From Nitrospirota bacterium (GTDB lineage: Bacteria; Nitrospirota; Thermodesulfovibrionia; Thermodesulfovibrionales; JdFR-88), in NCBI GenBank assembly GCA_021789555.1, contig JAJYJK010000008.1, positions 1 through 64,000 on the forward strand: 64,000 nucleotides of DNA, written 5' to 3'. The position numbers were made by a program, and so were the translations under genes. Within the stretch, counting starts at the first letter, position 1; each line of letters opens with the position of its first letter. Under the pieces are notes generated by a model. The model worked only from the letters and a program-made list of their open reading frames with translations. It was not told where the DNA came from and searched no databases. Shown here piece after piece: positions 9,553-18,093 of this stretch.

Positions 9553-9957
9553 CTATCCTAAAAAGCGGGCAAGCCTTTTAACGAGTTTTTTGGTGTCTTT
9601 GATTTCGCATTCCCAGACCACGAACATCCGCCAGCCAAGCGCATTGAGCTTGGCCTCATTCTCTTTATCACGCCGCTTGTTTTTCGCCAGCTTGGGCACC
9701 CAATATTTAAGCCTGGTCTTGGGGATATGCGAATCAATGCAGCCGGGGTGCTGATGCCAGAAGCATCCCCTCACTTCGATAATACGCTTCAGCCGGGGGA
9801 GCACAATATCGGGTTTGCCGGGGAGCCTGGTATCATGTAAGCGGAACCGGAAACCCATGCCGTGAACAAGCCGCCGCACCAGGATTTCAGGCGAAGTATC
9901 ACGGCTGCGTATCTTTCGCATATTCGCCGAGCGGCGTTCGGGTGAGAGCGTATCCAT
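9553..9957 (-). CDS. vsr: Very short patch repair endonuclease Vsr
   Basis: A 134-aa Vsr family endonuclease, which nicks at T:G mismatches left by deamination of 5-methylcytosine. The family residues are visible: SANMRKIRSRDTSPEILVRR, FRLHDTRLPGKPDIVLP (catalytic Asp), and RGCFWHQHPGC. The C-terminal WECEIKD is also conserved. It sits downstream of an HNH nuclease gene and a C5-cytosine methylase, the usual company for Vsr. The region is less GC-rich than its surroundings, which suggests acquisition. Confidence 0.95.
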   Translation of the reverse strand: MDTLSPERRSANMRKIRSRDTSPEILVRRLVHGMGFRFRLHDTRLPGKPDIVLPRLKRIIEVRGCFWHQHPGCIDSHIPKTRLKYWVPKLAKNKRRDKENEAKLNALGWRMFVVWECEIKDTKKLVKRLARFLG

Positions 9958-9998
9958 AAGCCGGAACTCTTTAAGTCCAGTAATGCTCTATTCTACAA

Positions 9999-10592
9999 TT
10001 ATTTTTCGAGGATCTCAGCCGTCTGTTTAGGAAATTTTCTTATCAGCCACTTGAGTACTTCGACCTGATCGGCCCCTGTCGCGCGCCGCACTTGCACCAA
10101 AAGCTTCTGCAATGACGGCCGGTCCAGCGTCAGATTTTGTGCTCCTTCATTGCAAACAGAACAAATGGCTCTTAGATTAGATGGTTCATCACTGCCGCCC
10201 ATCGACTTGTCTATTATGTGGCCGATATGGAGTCGGGTCTTCCGGGCAGGATCGTAAGGATGCGGTTCTCCGGCAACAGCCCCGCACATCTGGCAAGTGA
10301 ACCCGTTACGGTCTAAAACATAAGCCCTGGTTTCTTTCGAAATACCACGTTCAAAGGCAGCAACCGGCTTGGGATTTAACAGCAGGTATTGTCCTGGTTT
10401 CAAGTTGCTGCGGTCATTATGAGTCAGAATCTGGTATCCCTCTTCGGTGCGGAGCTCCCGCACACGCCGCGCCCATTCGCTAATATTCCCCGATGCTCTC
10501 CGGAGTTCATTCGACTCCATTACGCGGCCTATATTCGCAAGGAAATATGCCCGGAGCTTCGCACGAGCACCTTTACTATGTTCGGATTTCAT
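9999..10592 (-). CDS. HNH restriction endonuclease
   Basis: A 197-aa protein with an N-terminal winged-helix-like DNA-binding segment (RVMESNELRRASGNISEWARRVRELRTEEG) and a C-terminal HNH nuclease. The HNH core has two CxxC zinc knuckles (CQMCGA and CSVCNE) around the catalytic HIGHIIDKSMGG. It starts 2 nt after the methyltransferase stop and precedes vsr, so it is most likely the restriction partner of that methylase. The recognition sequence cannot be read from the protein. Confidence 0.85.
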   Translation of the reverse strand: MKSEHSKGARAKLRAYFLANIGRVMESNELRRASGNISEWARRVRELRTEEGYQILTHNDRSNLKPGQYLLLNPKPVAAFERGISKETRAYVLDRNGFTCQMCGAVAGEPHPYDPARKTRLHIGHIIDKSMGGSDEPSNLRAICSVCNEGAQNLTLDRPSLQKLLVQVRRATGADQVEVLKWLIRKFPKQTAEILEK

Positions 10593-10594
10593 TA

Positions 10595-11662
10595 CTAACC
10601 CGCTATTCTAACTAAACGAGGCGCACTAAGGCAGATTCTCAAACGTTCAGCAACTGCCCGCGCGTATGGAGGAGGAAAAGCGTTTCCGATTTGGCGATAC
10701 ATCTGTGTCTTGGTCCCGGCGAATTGCCAGTTGTCCGGAAAGCCTTGAAGGCGGGCAACCATGCGAAGGGTGAGTCTTGGCATCCCTATAAAATCAGGGG
10801 CAGGGGCTTCGTTTGCTATGCCAAGCCCGTCCACGCCGAGCGAGGCCCATGCCCTCCGTGCCCGTGTCGGCCCTAGATCAGGCCCCCCATGCTTATGGGA
10901 ACCGCCAACTATAGTAGGAGCAATTTCATTTGCCTGCCTTGCCCATGCCTGCGCGCCGCTCCAACCGTTCGCCGCCATTAAATCAAACAGGCTCTCTCCA
11001 ACCGTCCTCGGCGGAATATCAGATGCCTGCGGCCATGAAAAATGCCCGGTCAAATCTTTTTGCACGGCAATAAAAACCACTCTTGGGCGTAACTGCGGGA
11101 CGCCGAAATCACAGGCGTTCATGAGTTTCCAGCCAGGCTCATATCCCAATTTAACAAGCTCTTTCCTGACGTAACCCCGGTAATCCTCAAAAATGGCATC
11201 CAGGATGCCTCTTACGTTTTCAATCATCACAGCGCGCGGCCGGATTTGATCCACCAGCCGGATCATGGCCGGAAAAAGATTTCGTTCGTCTTTCTTCCCA
11301 AGCTGTTTTCCCGCAATAGAGAAAGGCGGACACGGCAAGCCCCCTGAAATAATATCGGCACCTTTGAATGCCGCTCCATCGAAAGTGTTCAGGTCATGCT
11401 CGATTACGTTCCAGCCGGGGCGGTTCAAACGGAGAGTGGCGCATGCGTGCTTATCAATTTCCACCAATCCGGCATGCGCTATACCAGCTTGTTCCAAGCC
11501 GATCGCCTGGCCGCCGGCCCCGGCACATAATTCCAGAGTAGTTATACTGCTGCACCCCCCATTGCTTTTAGCCGGACCGGACAAAACTGTATTCCAAGGG
11601 TTCTCCGGCCCCGCAGGCATGCCCGGCAACAATAATCCAGATGGGAAAAATCGCTTTTTCAT
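10595..11662 (-). CDS. DNA (cytosine-5-)-methyltransferase
   Basis: A 355-aa C5-cytosine methylase and the first gene of a methylase-HNH-vsr unit. Conserved motifs are in order: motif I TLELCAGAGGQAIGLEQAG, motif IV with the catalytic Cys (GGLPCPPFSIAGKQ), motif VI MIENVRG, motif VIII QLRPRVVFIAV, and the motif IX/X end LQGFPDNWQF...YRQIGNAFPPP. About 35 residues precede motif I and contain no domain I recognise, so the true start may lie downstream of 11662. The flanking 11663-11860 stretch is AT-rich. Confidence 0.93.
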   Translation of the reverse strand: MKKRFFPSGLLLPGMPAGPENPWNTVLSGPAKSNGGCSSITTLELCAGAGGQAIGLEQAGIAHAGLVEIDKHACATLRLNRPGWNVIEHDLNTFDGAAFKGADIISGGLPCPPFSIAGKQLGKKDERNLFPAMIRLVDQIRPRAVMIENVRGILDAIFEDYRGYVRKELVKLGYEPGWKLMNACDFGVPQLRPRVVFIAVQKDLTGHFSWPQASDIPPRTVGESLFDLMAANGWSGAQAWARQANEIAPTIVGGSHKHGGPDLGPTRARRAWASLGVDGLGIANEAPAPDFIGMPRLTLRMVARLQGFPDNWQFAGTKTQMYRQIGNAFPPPYARAVAERLRICLSAPRLVRIAG

Positions 11663-11860
11663 ATAAATTTTAAAATTTCAGTCCAGCAGTTATCATTTCC
11701 GGCAATATTGCCCGTCCCGCACGAGATAATAATTTAAGTAATTAAACCTTTTTACAATGTAAAAAGCAAGGCCAATCAGGGAAATTCAAGAAAAAACTTA
11801 TTTAAAAATTTTGCCCTTTCTGGTATAAAATCCGTATATCCCTTTTGAAGGAGACAAAAC

Positions 11861-12715
11861 TTGCTGAGTCTTATAGAAAAAGCCAACACCCTGGTGGAGG
11901 CGCTCCCCTATATAAAGAATTTTAGCGGCAAAACTTTCGTTATCAAGTACGGCGGGGCCGCGCAAAAGGACATCTCCCTCAAAAGCGCCTTCGCCCAGGA
12001 CGTCGTCCTGCTGAACTTCATAGGCATCCACCCCGTCGTCGTCCACGGCGGGGGCCCCAGGATATCCGAGATGATGAGGAAACTCGGCAAGGAGCCCGCG
12101 TTCGTCGACGGCCAGCGCGTCACCGACCCCGAGACGATGGAGATCGTCGAGATGGTCCTCGGCGGACTCATAAACAAGGAGATCGTCTCGCTCATAGGGA
12201 GCCACGGCGGAAAGGCCATAGGCCTCACGGGCAAAGACGGCTTCCTCATCAAGGCCGAAAAGAAAGCCGTGCCTCCGGGGGGCGCGGACCTGGGCCTGGT
12301 GGGCAACGTCAGGGAGATAAACAGCGAGATACTCCTAAACCTCCAGAAAGAGGACTTCATAACGGTCATCACCCCGGTCGGCGTCGGGCCGGACGGGCAG
12401 AGCCTGAACATAAACGCCGATACCGTCGCCCAGGCCGTGGCGGCCGCTCTGAAGGCCGAAAAACTTATCCTCCTTACGGATGTGCCGGGAATACTTGAAG
12501 AGGGCAAAACCGTCTCAACCCTCGGCGCCAATAAGGCAGCCCGGATGATCGAGGAGGGCGTGATATCGGGCGGCATGATTCCAAAAACCCTCGCGTGCCT
12601 CGATGCGCTCCGGGCCGGAGTAGGGAAAACCCATATCCTCGACGGGCGCATCCCCCATTGCCTCCTGCTGGAAATCTTCACCAGGGAAGGCGTCGGGACG
12701 GAAATCACGCACTAA
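11861..12715 (+). CDS. argB: Acetylglutamate kinase
   Basis: A 284-aa N-acetylglutamate kinase, the second step of arginine synthesis. The start is a TTG with a good RBS (gaaggagac) in front. Recognisable parts are FVIKYGGAAQKD (phosphate-binding Lys), VHGGGPRISEMM, and GQSLNINADTVAQAVAAALKAEKLILLTDVPG. The C-terminal GGMIPK and a long N-terminal helix (LIEKANTLVEALPYI) match the arginine-sensitive, hexameric class of ArgB, so feedback inhibition by arginine is likely by family. No other arg gene is adjacent. A tataaaat box sits about 25 nt upstream of the start. Confidence 0.95.
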   Translation: MLSLIEKANTLVEALPYIKNFSGKTFVIKYGGAAQKDISLKSAFAQDVVLLNFIGIHPVVVHGGGPRISEMMRKLGKEPAFVDGQRVTDPETMEIVEMVLGGLINKEIVSLIGSHGGKAIGLTGKDGFLIKAEKKAVPPGGADLGLVGNVREINSEILLNLQKEDFITVITPVGVGPDGQSLNINADTVAQAVAAALKAEKLILLTDVPGILEEGKTVSTLGANKAARMIEEGVISGGMIPKTLACLDALRAGVGKTHILDGRIPHCLLLEIFTREGVGTEITH

Positions 12716-12743
12716 AAACAAAAAACGCGTTAAAAAACAAAAA

Positions 12744-12779
12744 CACCCTCTCCCAACCCCCTCCCTCAAGGGAGGGGAT
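12744..12779. repeat. Palindromic repeat, family A (CCCTCTCCC type)
   Basis: The element caccctctcccaaccccctccctcaagggagggg contains a hairpin (cccctccctcaaggGAGGGG). It lies just after argB, so it may work as a terminator. Similar elements occur at 13763-13803, 16280-16377 and 25045-25105. Confidence 0.7.
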
Positions 12780-12817
12780 TTCACTAAAAAGGCAACTTAT
12801 GTTCAGACCGCCGGTTT

Positions 12818-12868
12818 TTCTGGGCTTGGGGGCGAAGCCCCCAAGTAAAACAGGGCGGGTGGGTGGGA
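12818..12868. repeat. Dispersed palindromic repeat, family B
   Basis: The hairpin cttgggggcgaagcccccaag is followed by acagggcgggtgggtggg. It lies between the convergent ends of argB and the 12874 gene. Confidence 0.75.
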
Positions 12869-12873
12869 ACCTT

Positions 12874-13746
12874 TCACAGAAGCTGCAGGAGCCAAAACCT
12901 CTCCGCCTCGTACTCGTCCTTGCCGGCATATCTGATACCGGCCCCCGTGCCATTGCCAAGCGCCACGGCCCCCCTGTTTTTGACCGCCTGCGGAAGAAAA
13001 GAAAGCACATCCCGCGCGAGCTTCCCGAAATTCAGGAGCGAGGAGTACTCCTTTCCGCCCCCGAGATAGGAATAATCGAATGACTCGCCGCAGACCCTGA
13101 ACGCTACCCCCCCGGGGGACAAACCGCCGGGAGATATGATGTCCAGATAATGACTCAGACCCTGCCGTTTGGCGGGGGCGCCGCCTTTGTCTTTTTTTTG
13201 ACCCGGTTTCAGTTTCCCCAGCGACGGCATGCCGGTTGCGATTGTAAAGGCGGCGCTCTTCACTATGTCGGAGATTTTTATCCCCGGCCCGTCCTGGGGC
13301 CCTTGCGCCCCCCCCGAAATTGAAACCTCCTCCTCGATAAAACTCCCCGCGCAGACCAGCGCGGAAGCAAAAGACCCCCAGGGGATTTCGGCCTGGCCCG
13401 CGCAACCAGCAGGCCCGAGGCCGGTCTCGATTATCAGGCCCCGCTCCGAAAACGACGCCTTCCTGATATTTTTCAGCGGCGGAAGCTGCCTCAGTTCGGA
13501 GGCGGCGATGATGAATGAATCGAATCCGGCAACCGCAAGCCTTTGACTCAGGCCCTTTGCGCGGCCGAGTTCGTCCGTCTTGAGAAGAAGCCCCCAGTTT
13601 CGCCTGAGGCCCGCCGCCGCGTCATGCACGGGGACCCCAAACGCGCCGCTCAGGAGCGCCGCAAGCTCCTGGAACGGGAAGGAATCCGCCCGCCGCAGGA
13701 TTACGCAGAATGTCTCTTTGCCTTCAAGCAAATTCCCGCCAGGCAC
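12874..13746 (-). CDS. Uncharacterised protein
   Basis: A 290-aa protein I do not recognise. The N-terminal 80 residues look like a small alpha/beta fold (ETFCVILRRADSFPFQELAALLSGAFGVPVHDAAAGLRR, then FDSFIIAASELRQLPP). The middle is Gly/Pro-rich with a basic linker. The C-terminal part (VAFRVCGESFDYSYLGGGKEYSSLLNFGKLARDVLSFLP) looks like a conserved core. No signal peptide or membrane segment is seen. It lies downstream of serS in the same direction, with a family A hairpin between them, so cotranscription is uncertain. Codon use matches its neighbours, which supports a real gene. Confidence 0.65.
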   Translation of the reverse strand: MPGGNLLEGKETFCVILRRADSFPFQELAALLSGAFGVPVHDAAAGLRRNWGLLLKTDELGRAKGLSQRLAVAGFDSFIIAASELRQLPPLKNIRKASFSERGLIIETGLGPAGCAGQAEIPWGSFASALVCAGSFIEEEVSISGGAQGPQDGPGIKISDIVKSAAFTIATGMPSLGKLKPGQKKDKGGAPAKRQGLSHYLDIISPGGLSPGGVAFRVCGESFDYSYLGGGKEYSSLLNFGKLARDVLSFLPQAVKNRGAVALGNGTGAGIRYAGKDEYEAERFWLLQLL

Positions 13747-13762
13747 TCCAAAATGTTTTTTT

Positions 13763-13803
13763 GTGAAACCCTCTCCCTCAAAGGGAGAGGGTTGGGAGAG
13801 GGT
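13763..13803. repeat. Palindromic repeat, family A
   Basis: gtgaaaccctctccctcaaagggagagggttgggagaggg forms a strong hairpin (CCCTCTCCCTcaaAGGGAGAGGG) just after the serS stop. It may terminate serS transcription. Confidence 0.75.
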
Positions 13804-13810
13804 GAAAATA

Positions 13811-15076
13811 CTATCCTATCTTTTCAATCCCCATATACGGCCGCAAGGCATCGGGGATGACGATGCCGCCGTCTTTTTGCTGGTAATTTTCGAGTATCGC
13901 CACCACGGTGCGCCCTATCGCAAGGGCGGAGCCGTTTAAAGTGTGCGCCAACTCCGTCCCCTTCTTGCCGGTCCTTCTAATCCTTATGTCCGCGCGCCTC
14001 GCCTGGAAATCCTCGAAATTGGAGCATGAGGATATCTCCCTGTACCTGCCCTGCCCCGGAAGCCAGACCTCAAGGTCGTAGGTCTTGGCGGAGGAAAAAC
14101 CCAGGTCCCCGGTGCAAAGCACAATCACCCTGTAAGGGAGCCCAAGTCTTCGCAATATGTCTTCGGCGTCCCCCGTCAGCTTTTCAAGCTCGTCATAGGA
14201 GTCCTCCGGCCTTACGAATTTAACCAGCTCGACCTTGTTGAACTGGTGCTGGCGGATAAGCCCCCTCGTGTCCTTCCCGTAGGAGCCCGCCTCACGCCGG
14301 AAGCAGGGCGTATAGGCGGTGTAACGGATGGGGAGTCTTTCCTCCTCGAGTATCTCCTGTCTGTGGATGTTCGTCACCGGCACCTCGGCCGTGGGGATGA
14401 GGTACAACTCGGGATCGGCTATCCTGAAATATTCCCCCTCGAACTTGGGGATCTGCCCGGTGCCCGTCATGCTGTCGCGGTTCACGAGTATCGGCGGAAA
14501 GACCTCCGTGTAGCCCTTCGAGGTGTTCAGGTCGAGCATGAAATTCATGAGCGCCCGTTCGAGCCCGGCCCCCGCGCCCTTCATGAGGGAAAAACGAGCG
14601 CCCGCTATCTTCGAGGCCCGCTCGAAATCCATTATCCCGTGCATCTCGCCCAGGTCCCAGTGATTGAGCGGCGCGAAATCGAACTGCCGGGGCTCGCCCC
14701 ATCTCCTTATCTCGACGTTCTCGGTCTCGTCCTTGCCGACAGGGACCGAGGCATGCGGAACATTCGGCACGGCAAGCAGGAACTCCCTGGCCTTCCTCTC
14801 CGCCTCCCGCTGCTCTTCCTCAAGCTCCTTTATGCGGGCGGAGACCCCTTTCATCTCCTCGATGAGCCCCGCGGCGTCCTGCCTCTGCTTTTTCAGCCGG
14901 GATATCTCCTCGGATACCTTGTTCCTCTGCTCCCGCAGCTCGTCAAGCTGCCGGATGTTTGAGAGCCGCCCCTCCTCGACCGCCATGAAGGGGGCCAGGT
15001 CCATCTCCATATTGCGCTTTTGGAGCGCAGCTTTCACTTTTTCGGGATTTTCCCTTACGAATCTGGCATCGAGCAT
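13811..15076 (-). CDS. serS: Seryl-tRNA synthetase
   Basis: A 421-aa class II aminoacyl-tRNA synthetase that charges tRNA-Ser, and also tRNA-Sec before its conversion to Sec-tRNA. The N-terminal antiparallel coiled coil that clamps the tRNA covers about residues 30-105 ([22 protein letters not shown]). The catalytic domain has [51 protein letters not shown] (motif 2) and the motif 3 region [11 protein letters not shown]. Length is normal. It is the first gene on this strand in the area, with an AT-rich promoter region upstream at 15077-15208. Confidence 0.96.
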   Translation of the reverse strand: MLDARFVRENPEKVKAALQKRNMEMDLAPFMAVEEGRLSNIRQLDELREQRNKVSEEISRLKKQRQDAAGLIEEMKGVSARIKELEEEQREAERKAREFLLAVPNVPHASVPVGKDETENVEIRRWGEPRQFDFAPLNHWDLGEMHGIMDFERASKIAGARFSLMKGAGAGLERALMNFMLDLNTSKGYTEVFPPILVNRDSMTGTGQIPKFEGEYFRIADPELYLIPTAEVPVTNIHRQEILEEERLPIRYTAYTPCFRREAGSYGKDTRGLIRQHQFNKVELVKFVRPEDSYDELEKLTGDAEDILRRLGLPYRVIVLCTGDLGFSSAKTYDLEVWLPGQGRYREISSCSNFEDFQARRADIRIRRTGKKGTELAHTLNGSALAIGRTVVAILENYQQKDGGIVIPDALRPYMGIEKIG

Positions 15077-15208
15077 GGTTATAATATATCATAAGGCAGT
15101 TGAGGCTTTGGCCCGTGAAATGAAAATAAATTGGAACGAAAATAAAATTGATAAAAGGGAAAATAAAAAAGACAAATTGGTAAAAGAAAAAGCCCATCAA
15201 TTGAGGGG

Positions 15209-15895
15209 GTGACGGGGGTGACGGGGGAAAAACTCGGGGACATCTACAGGAGGCTTCTTGACGCCTTCGGCCCGCAGCGCTGGTGGCCGGGCGAAACGCC
15301 GTTCGAGGTGGCCGTGGGCGCCGTCCTCACCCAGAACACCAACTGGGGCAACGTCGAGAAGGCCATCCATAACCTGAAAGAGGCAAACGCCCTTTGCAGT
15401 CTGGCCATGGACAGGATGTCAAATGAGCGGCTTGCGGAGCTTGTCAGGCCCTCCGGATATTTTAACGTGAAGGCCGTGAGGCTCAAGGCGCTCGTCTCCT
15501 TTATCGTGAGCGGTTACCAGGGAAATGTCACGCGGATGAAAGATACCGGCACGGCCGCGCTCCGGGAAAAACTCCTCGCCATAAACGGCATAGGACCGGA
15601 GACGGCCGACTCCATCCTCCTCTATGCGCTCGAAAAGCCGGTCTTCGTCATAGACGCCTATACGAAAAGGATACTCGCACGGCACGGGATCGCCCCCGCA
15701 ATGGCGGACTATTCGCGCCTCCAGGGGCTTTTCCATGAAAACCTGGAGCCGGACGTAAAACTCTATAACGAATTCCACGCCCTTATAGTGAAGACGGGGA
15801 AGACCTTCTGCAGGCCCCGCGCCCCGCTCTGCCGCGCCTGCCCGCTTTCCGACGGAGCAAATAATTTTTCATCCGACGGGGCAAATCGGGCCTGA
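15209..15895 (+). CDS. HhH-GPD DNA glycosylase (endonuclease III-like)
   Basis: A 228-aa base-excision repair protein. The fold is clear: QNTNWGNVEKAI helix, helix-hairpin-helix INGIGPETADSILLYAL, and the catalytic Asp in VIDAYTKRI. Two departures from E. coli Nth are visible. The hairpin has Glu where Nth has its lyase Lys (GPETAD versus GRKTAN), which suggests a monofunctional glycosylase. The C-terminal cluster motif reads C-x6-C-x2-C (CRPRAPLCRACPL) with no fourth Cys at the usual spacing, so the 4Fe-4S cluster is either differently ligated or lost. The stop overlaps the start of the next gene by one base. Confidence 0.85.
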   Translation: MTGVTGEKLGDIYRRLLDAFGPQRWWPGETPFEVAVGAVLTQNTNWGNVEKAIHNLKEANALCSLAMDRMSNERLAELVRPSGYFNVKAVRLKALVSFIVSGYQGNVTRMKDTGTAALREKLLAINGIGPETADSILLYALEKPVFVIDAYTKRILARHGIAPAMADYSRLQGLFHENLEPDVKLYNEFHALIVKTGKTFCRPRAPLCRACPLSDGANNFSSDGANRA

Positions 15896-16266
15896 TGGGC
15901 GGCTTTGTCCTGAGGATAGTCATCAACGCGGTCTCGCTCGCCGCGGCCGTGGACCTCGTGGGCGGGCTTAAATTCGAGGGCAAATGGTGGATGATGCTCC
16001 TCATCGCCGTAATCTTCGGGTTCGTGAACTCGTTCATAAAACCGCTCATGAAACTCCTCATGCTGCCCTTCCTCATACTCACGCTGGGATTCTTCACCCT
16101 TGTGATAAACGCCTTCATGCTGGAGCTTACGGCCTGGCTGTCGCGGGGCTTCAATATGGGCTTCTACGTGGAGGGTTTTTGCGCCGCCTTCAAGGGGGCG
16201 CTCGTCATAAGCATCGTCAACATGCTCCTGCAATGGGCCACGGCCGGCATGTACCGGGAAAGATAA
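15895..16266 (+). CDS. Phage holin family 4 / YvlD-type membrane protein
   Basis: A 123-aa integral membrane protein with four predicted hydrophobic segments (FVLRIVINAVSLAAAVDLV; WMMLLIAVIFGFVNSFI; LMLPFLILTLGFFTLVINAFML; ALVISIVNMLL). The pattern and FVNSFIKPLMKLLMLPFLILTLG match the YvlD/holin-4 superfamily, which is widespread in bacterial chromosomes and is not evidence for a prophage here. It is translationally coupled to the glycosylase gene (TGATG). The function is unknown. Confidence 0.85.
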   Translation: MGGFVLRIVINAVSLAAAVDLVGGLKFEGKWWMMLLIAVIFGFVNSFIKPLMKLLMLPFLILTLGFFTLVINAFMLELTAWLSRGFNMGFYVEGFCAAFKGALVISIVNMLLQWATAGMYRER

Positions 16267-16279
16267 AAGGCAACACCTA

Positions 16280-16377
16280 ATACCCTCTCCTAATCCTCTC
16301 CCCTTAGGGGAGAGGATTTTATAAAAATCCGCCTTTTGTGAAACCCTCTCCTTCAGGGAGAGGGTTGGGTGAGGGTG
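16280..16377. repeat. Two inverted family A repeats between convergent genes
   Basis: Two palindromic elements (cctctccccttaggggagagg and ccctctccttcagggagaggg) lie back to back in opposite orientation, between the rightward membrane-protein gene and the leftward oxidoreductase gene. They are well placed as a bidirectional terminator. Confidence 0.7.
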
Positions 16378-16387
16378 TGCCTTTTTT

Positions 16388-17992
16388 TTACAGGGCGGGG
16401 CCGCCCGTGAGGTCGTTGAAGGCGCTTATGGCGGCAAGGGTGCCCTGGGAGACGGCGACGGTAATCTGCTTCTCGCTGCCCGTGATATCGCCGGCCGCGT
16501 AGACAAGGGGCATTGACGTTTTCATGAGCGCATCGACCTTGATGTATCCCGCGTTGTCGAGATCGAGTCCCATAGTCCTGGCGAGCTCGTTTGAGGGCTC
16601 GTATCCGATGGCTATGAATGCCCCGTCCACCTTTATGTCCCTTACGGATTTGTCCTTCAGGCTTTCGAGCCGGACCTTTTCGAGTTTCTTTTCTCCCAGA
16701 AACTCGACCACTCCGGACTCCCACAGCGTAGGCAGGTCCCGCTGGAAAAAACTCTGTTTCAGCCTGTCTTCCGCCTTCAAAGTGTTTTTTATATGCACCA
16801 GGGTCACATGGGCGCCGAGGCCGTCCAGGTAAAGGGCGTCGGTGATTGCCGTATTGCCGCCGCCGACGACGATGACCGTCTTGCCGTCCTTGAAGAGATA
16901 GCCGTCGCAAGTGGCGCAGTAGCTGATGCCCCGGCCCGCGAGCCTGTCTTCCCCGGGCGCCTTCAGCTTTCTGTAACCGGCCCCCGAGGCGATAATGACG
17001 GCCCTCGCCCGGTAAATCCCGCCCGTAGTGGCGACATCGAAAAGGCCGTCCGTCCTCCTTACATCCGTGACCCCAACTCCCTGCCTTATGCGGGCGTACT
17101 GGGACGCCTGCCTCAGCATCATGTCCACGAGGGTCTTACCCGCCACGGTCTGGAAGCCGGGATAGTTCTCGACGATCGGGGTTATCGAGACCTGCCCGCC
17201 GACGTTGGCCTTTTCCAATAGCAGGCTCTTTAGCCCGCTCCTGCCGGCGTAGATGGCGGCGGTGAGCCCCGCCGGACCGCCGCCCACGATTAGGATGTCG
17301 AGCTTCTCCTTCTCCACCGGCGCCTCTTCGGCGAACTCCGCCGGACGCCCGGCCAGCAGCGATGCGATGAACTCCTGCTCCGTTTCGAGGTGGGAGGCGG
17401 TAAGCTCTTCGTTTATGTACGTCTTCGGAACGGACATCGCGGAATATCTCTCCGCGAGATCGAGGTTCTCGTAAGTCTCTATTATCTCCACGCCGACCAG
17501 ACCGGGTTTTTCCACCGCCGCCGCAATGCCGTAGGCGGCCTCCTGAGGACAATAAGGGCAGGTGGGGCTCACGAAGATCTTCACATCCCGCCTGCTGTCG
17601 AGCGCGGCGAGTTTTTTTGCGGACTCCGCCCCCAGAAAACCCCTCCCCGCCGATGCCATGAGGATAGCGGCTATGAAGGAGCGGCCCTCCTCGCCGATGG
17701 GGGCCCCCGTGTACCTGACCCTGTACCTCTCCGGGCCTATAAGCAGGGTGGGCGACCTCTCGACGCCGTAGCGCCTGGAGGCCACATCCCTCTCGTCGCC
17801 GATGTCATGGAAGTACGCCTTTACCCGCTCGTCAAGAGAGGCAACACCCCTGACGAGGCCGGCGAGGATGTCGTTGAACTGGTCGTTTACCCCCCTTTTC
17901 GTGAATACGTGGAGCGTGACATCATCTTTAAGCCCTTTAAAGGCCTCCTTGAGGGCCTTGACGACTTCCGGGGTCATTATCTCTTCAGCCAT
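16388..17992 (-). CDS. Thioredoxin reductase-like flavoprotein with N-terminal glutaredoxin-like (AhpF-like) domain
   Basis: I start this protein at MAEEIMTP (17992), leaving 534 aa. Residues about 1-215 form two thioredoxin-like folds, of which only the second has a redox pair (FVSPTCPYCPQEAAY). Residues about 230-530 are a thioredoxin-reductase module with FAD motif ILIVGGGPAGLTAAIYAGRSG, active-site CATC (YCATCDGYLF), NADPH motif VVVGGGNTAITDAL, and C-terminal YAAGDITG. It resembles AhpF and likely passes electrons to a peroxiredoxin or to its own N-terminal domain. It is divergent from a PerR-type gene, and the shared region holds a PerR box, so peroxide-responsive control is likely. A tataat box lies only a few bases before the ATG, so the start could be slightly downstream. 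Confidence 0.88.
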   Translation of the reverse strand: MAEEIMTPEVVKALKEAFKGLKDDVTLHVFTKRGVNDQFNDILAGLVRGVASLDERVKAYFHDIGDERDVASRRYGVERSPTLLIGPERYRVRYTGAPIGEEGRSFIAAILMASAGRGFLGAESAKKLAALDSRRDVKIFVSPTCPYCPQEAAYGIAAAVEKPGLVGVEIIETYENLDLAERYSAMSVPKTYINEELTASHLETEQEFIASLLAGRPAEFAEEAPVEKEKLDILIVGGGPAGLTAAIYAGRSGLKSLLLEKANVGGQVSITPIVENYPGFQTVAGKTLVDMMLRQASQYARIRQGVGVTDVRRTDGLFDVATTGGIYRARAVIIASGAGYRKLKAPGEDRLAGRGISYCATCDGYLFKDGKTVIVVGGGNTAITDALYLDGLGAHVTLVHIKNTLKAEDRLKQSFFQRDLPTLWESGVVEFLGEKKLEKVRLESLKDKSVRDIKVDGAFIAIGYEPSNELARTMGLDLDNAGYIKVDALMKTSMPLVYAAGDITGSEKQITVAVSQGTLAAISAFNDLTGGPAL

Positions 17993-18056
17993 AAAACCTA
18001 TTATATGGCTAAAAAATGATCGAGTAAACGTGGGACGAACTTCCATATAAAAGCTC

Positions 18057-18093
18057 TTGACAAAGAATCATTTTCAACTTAGAATAATTTTAA
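18057..18093 (+). promoter_or_regulatory. Sigma-70-type promoter overlapping a perfect PerR box
   Basis: TTGACA (18057-18062), a 17-nt spacer, and TAGAAT (18080-18085) form a near-consensus promoter. The 15-mer TTAGAATAATTTTAA at 18079-18093 fits the PerR box TTAnAATnATTnTAA at every fixed position and covers the -10 element. It lies directly in front of the PerR-type gene and about 90 nt from the divergent flavoprotein start, so autorepression and control of the partner are both plausible. Confidence 0.75.

Noticed and set aside
12803-13405. 200-aa minus-strand ORF within the 12874 gene
   Set aside because: Same strand but wrong frame, Gly/Arg-rich, runs over a repeat.
15895-16266. Second prophage remnant suggested by the holin-like protein
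   Set aside because: This family is common in bacterial chromosomes and no other phage gene is nearby.
18010-18056. Second PerR or Fur box on the flavoprotein side
   Set aside because: Only weak matches (for example aaaatgattcttt) could be found; not enough to call.
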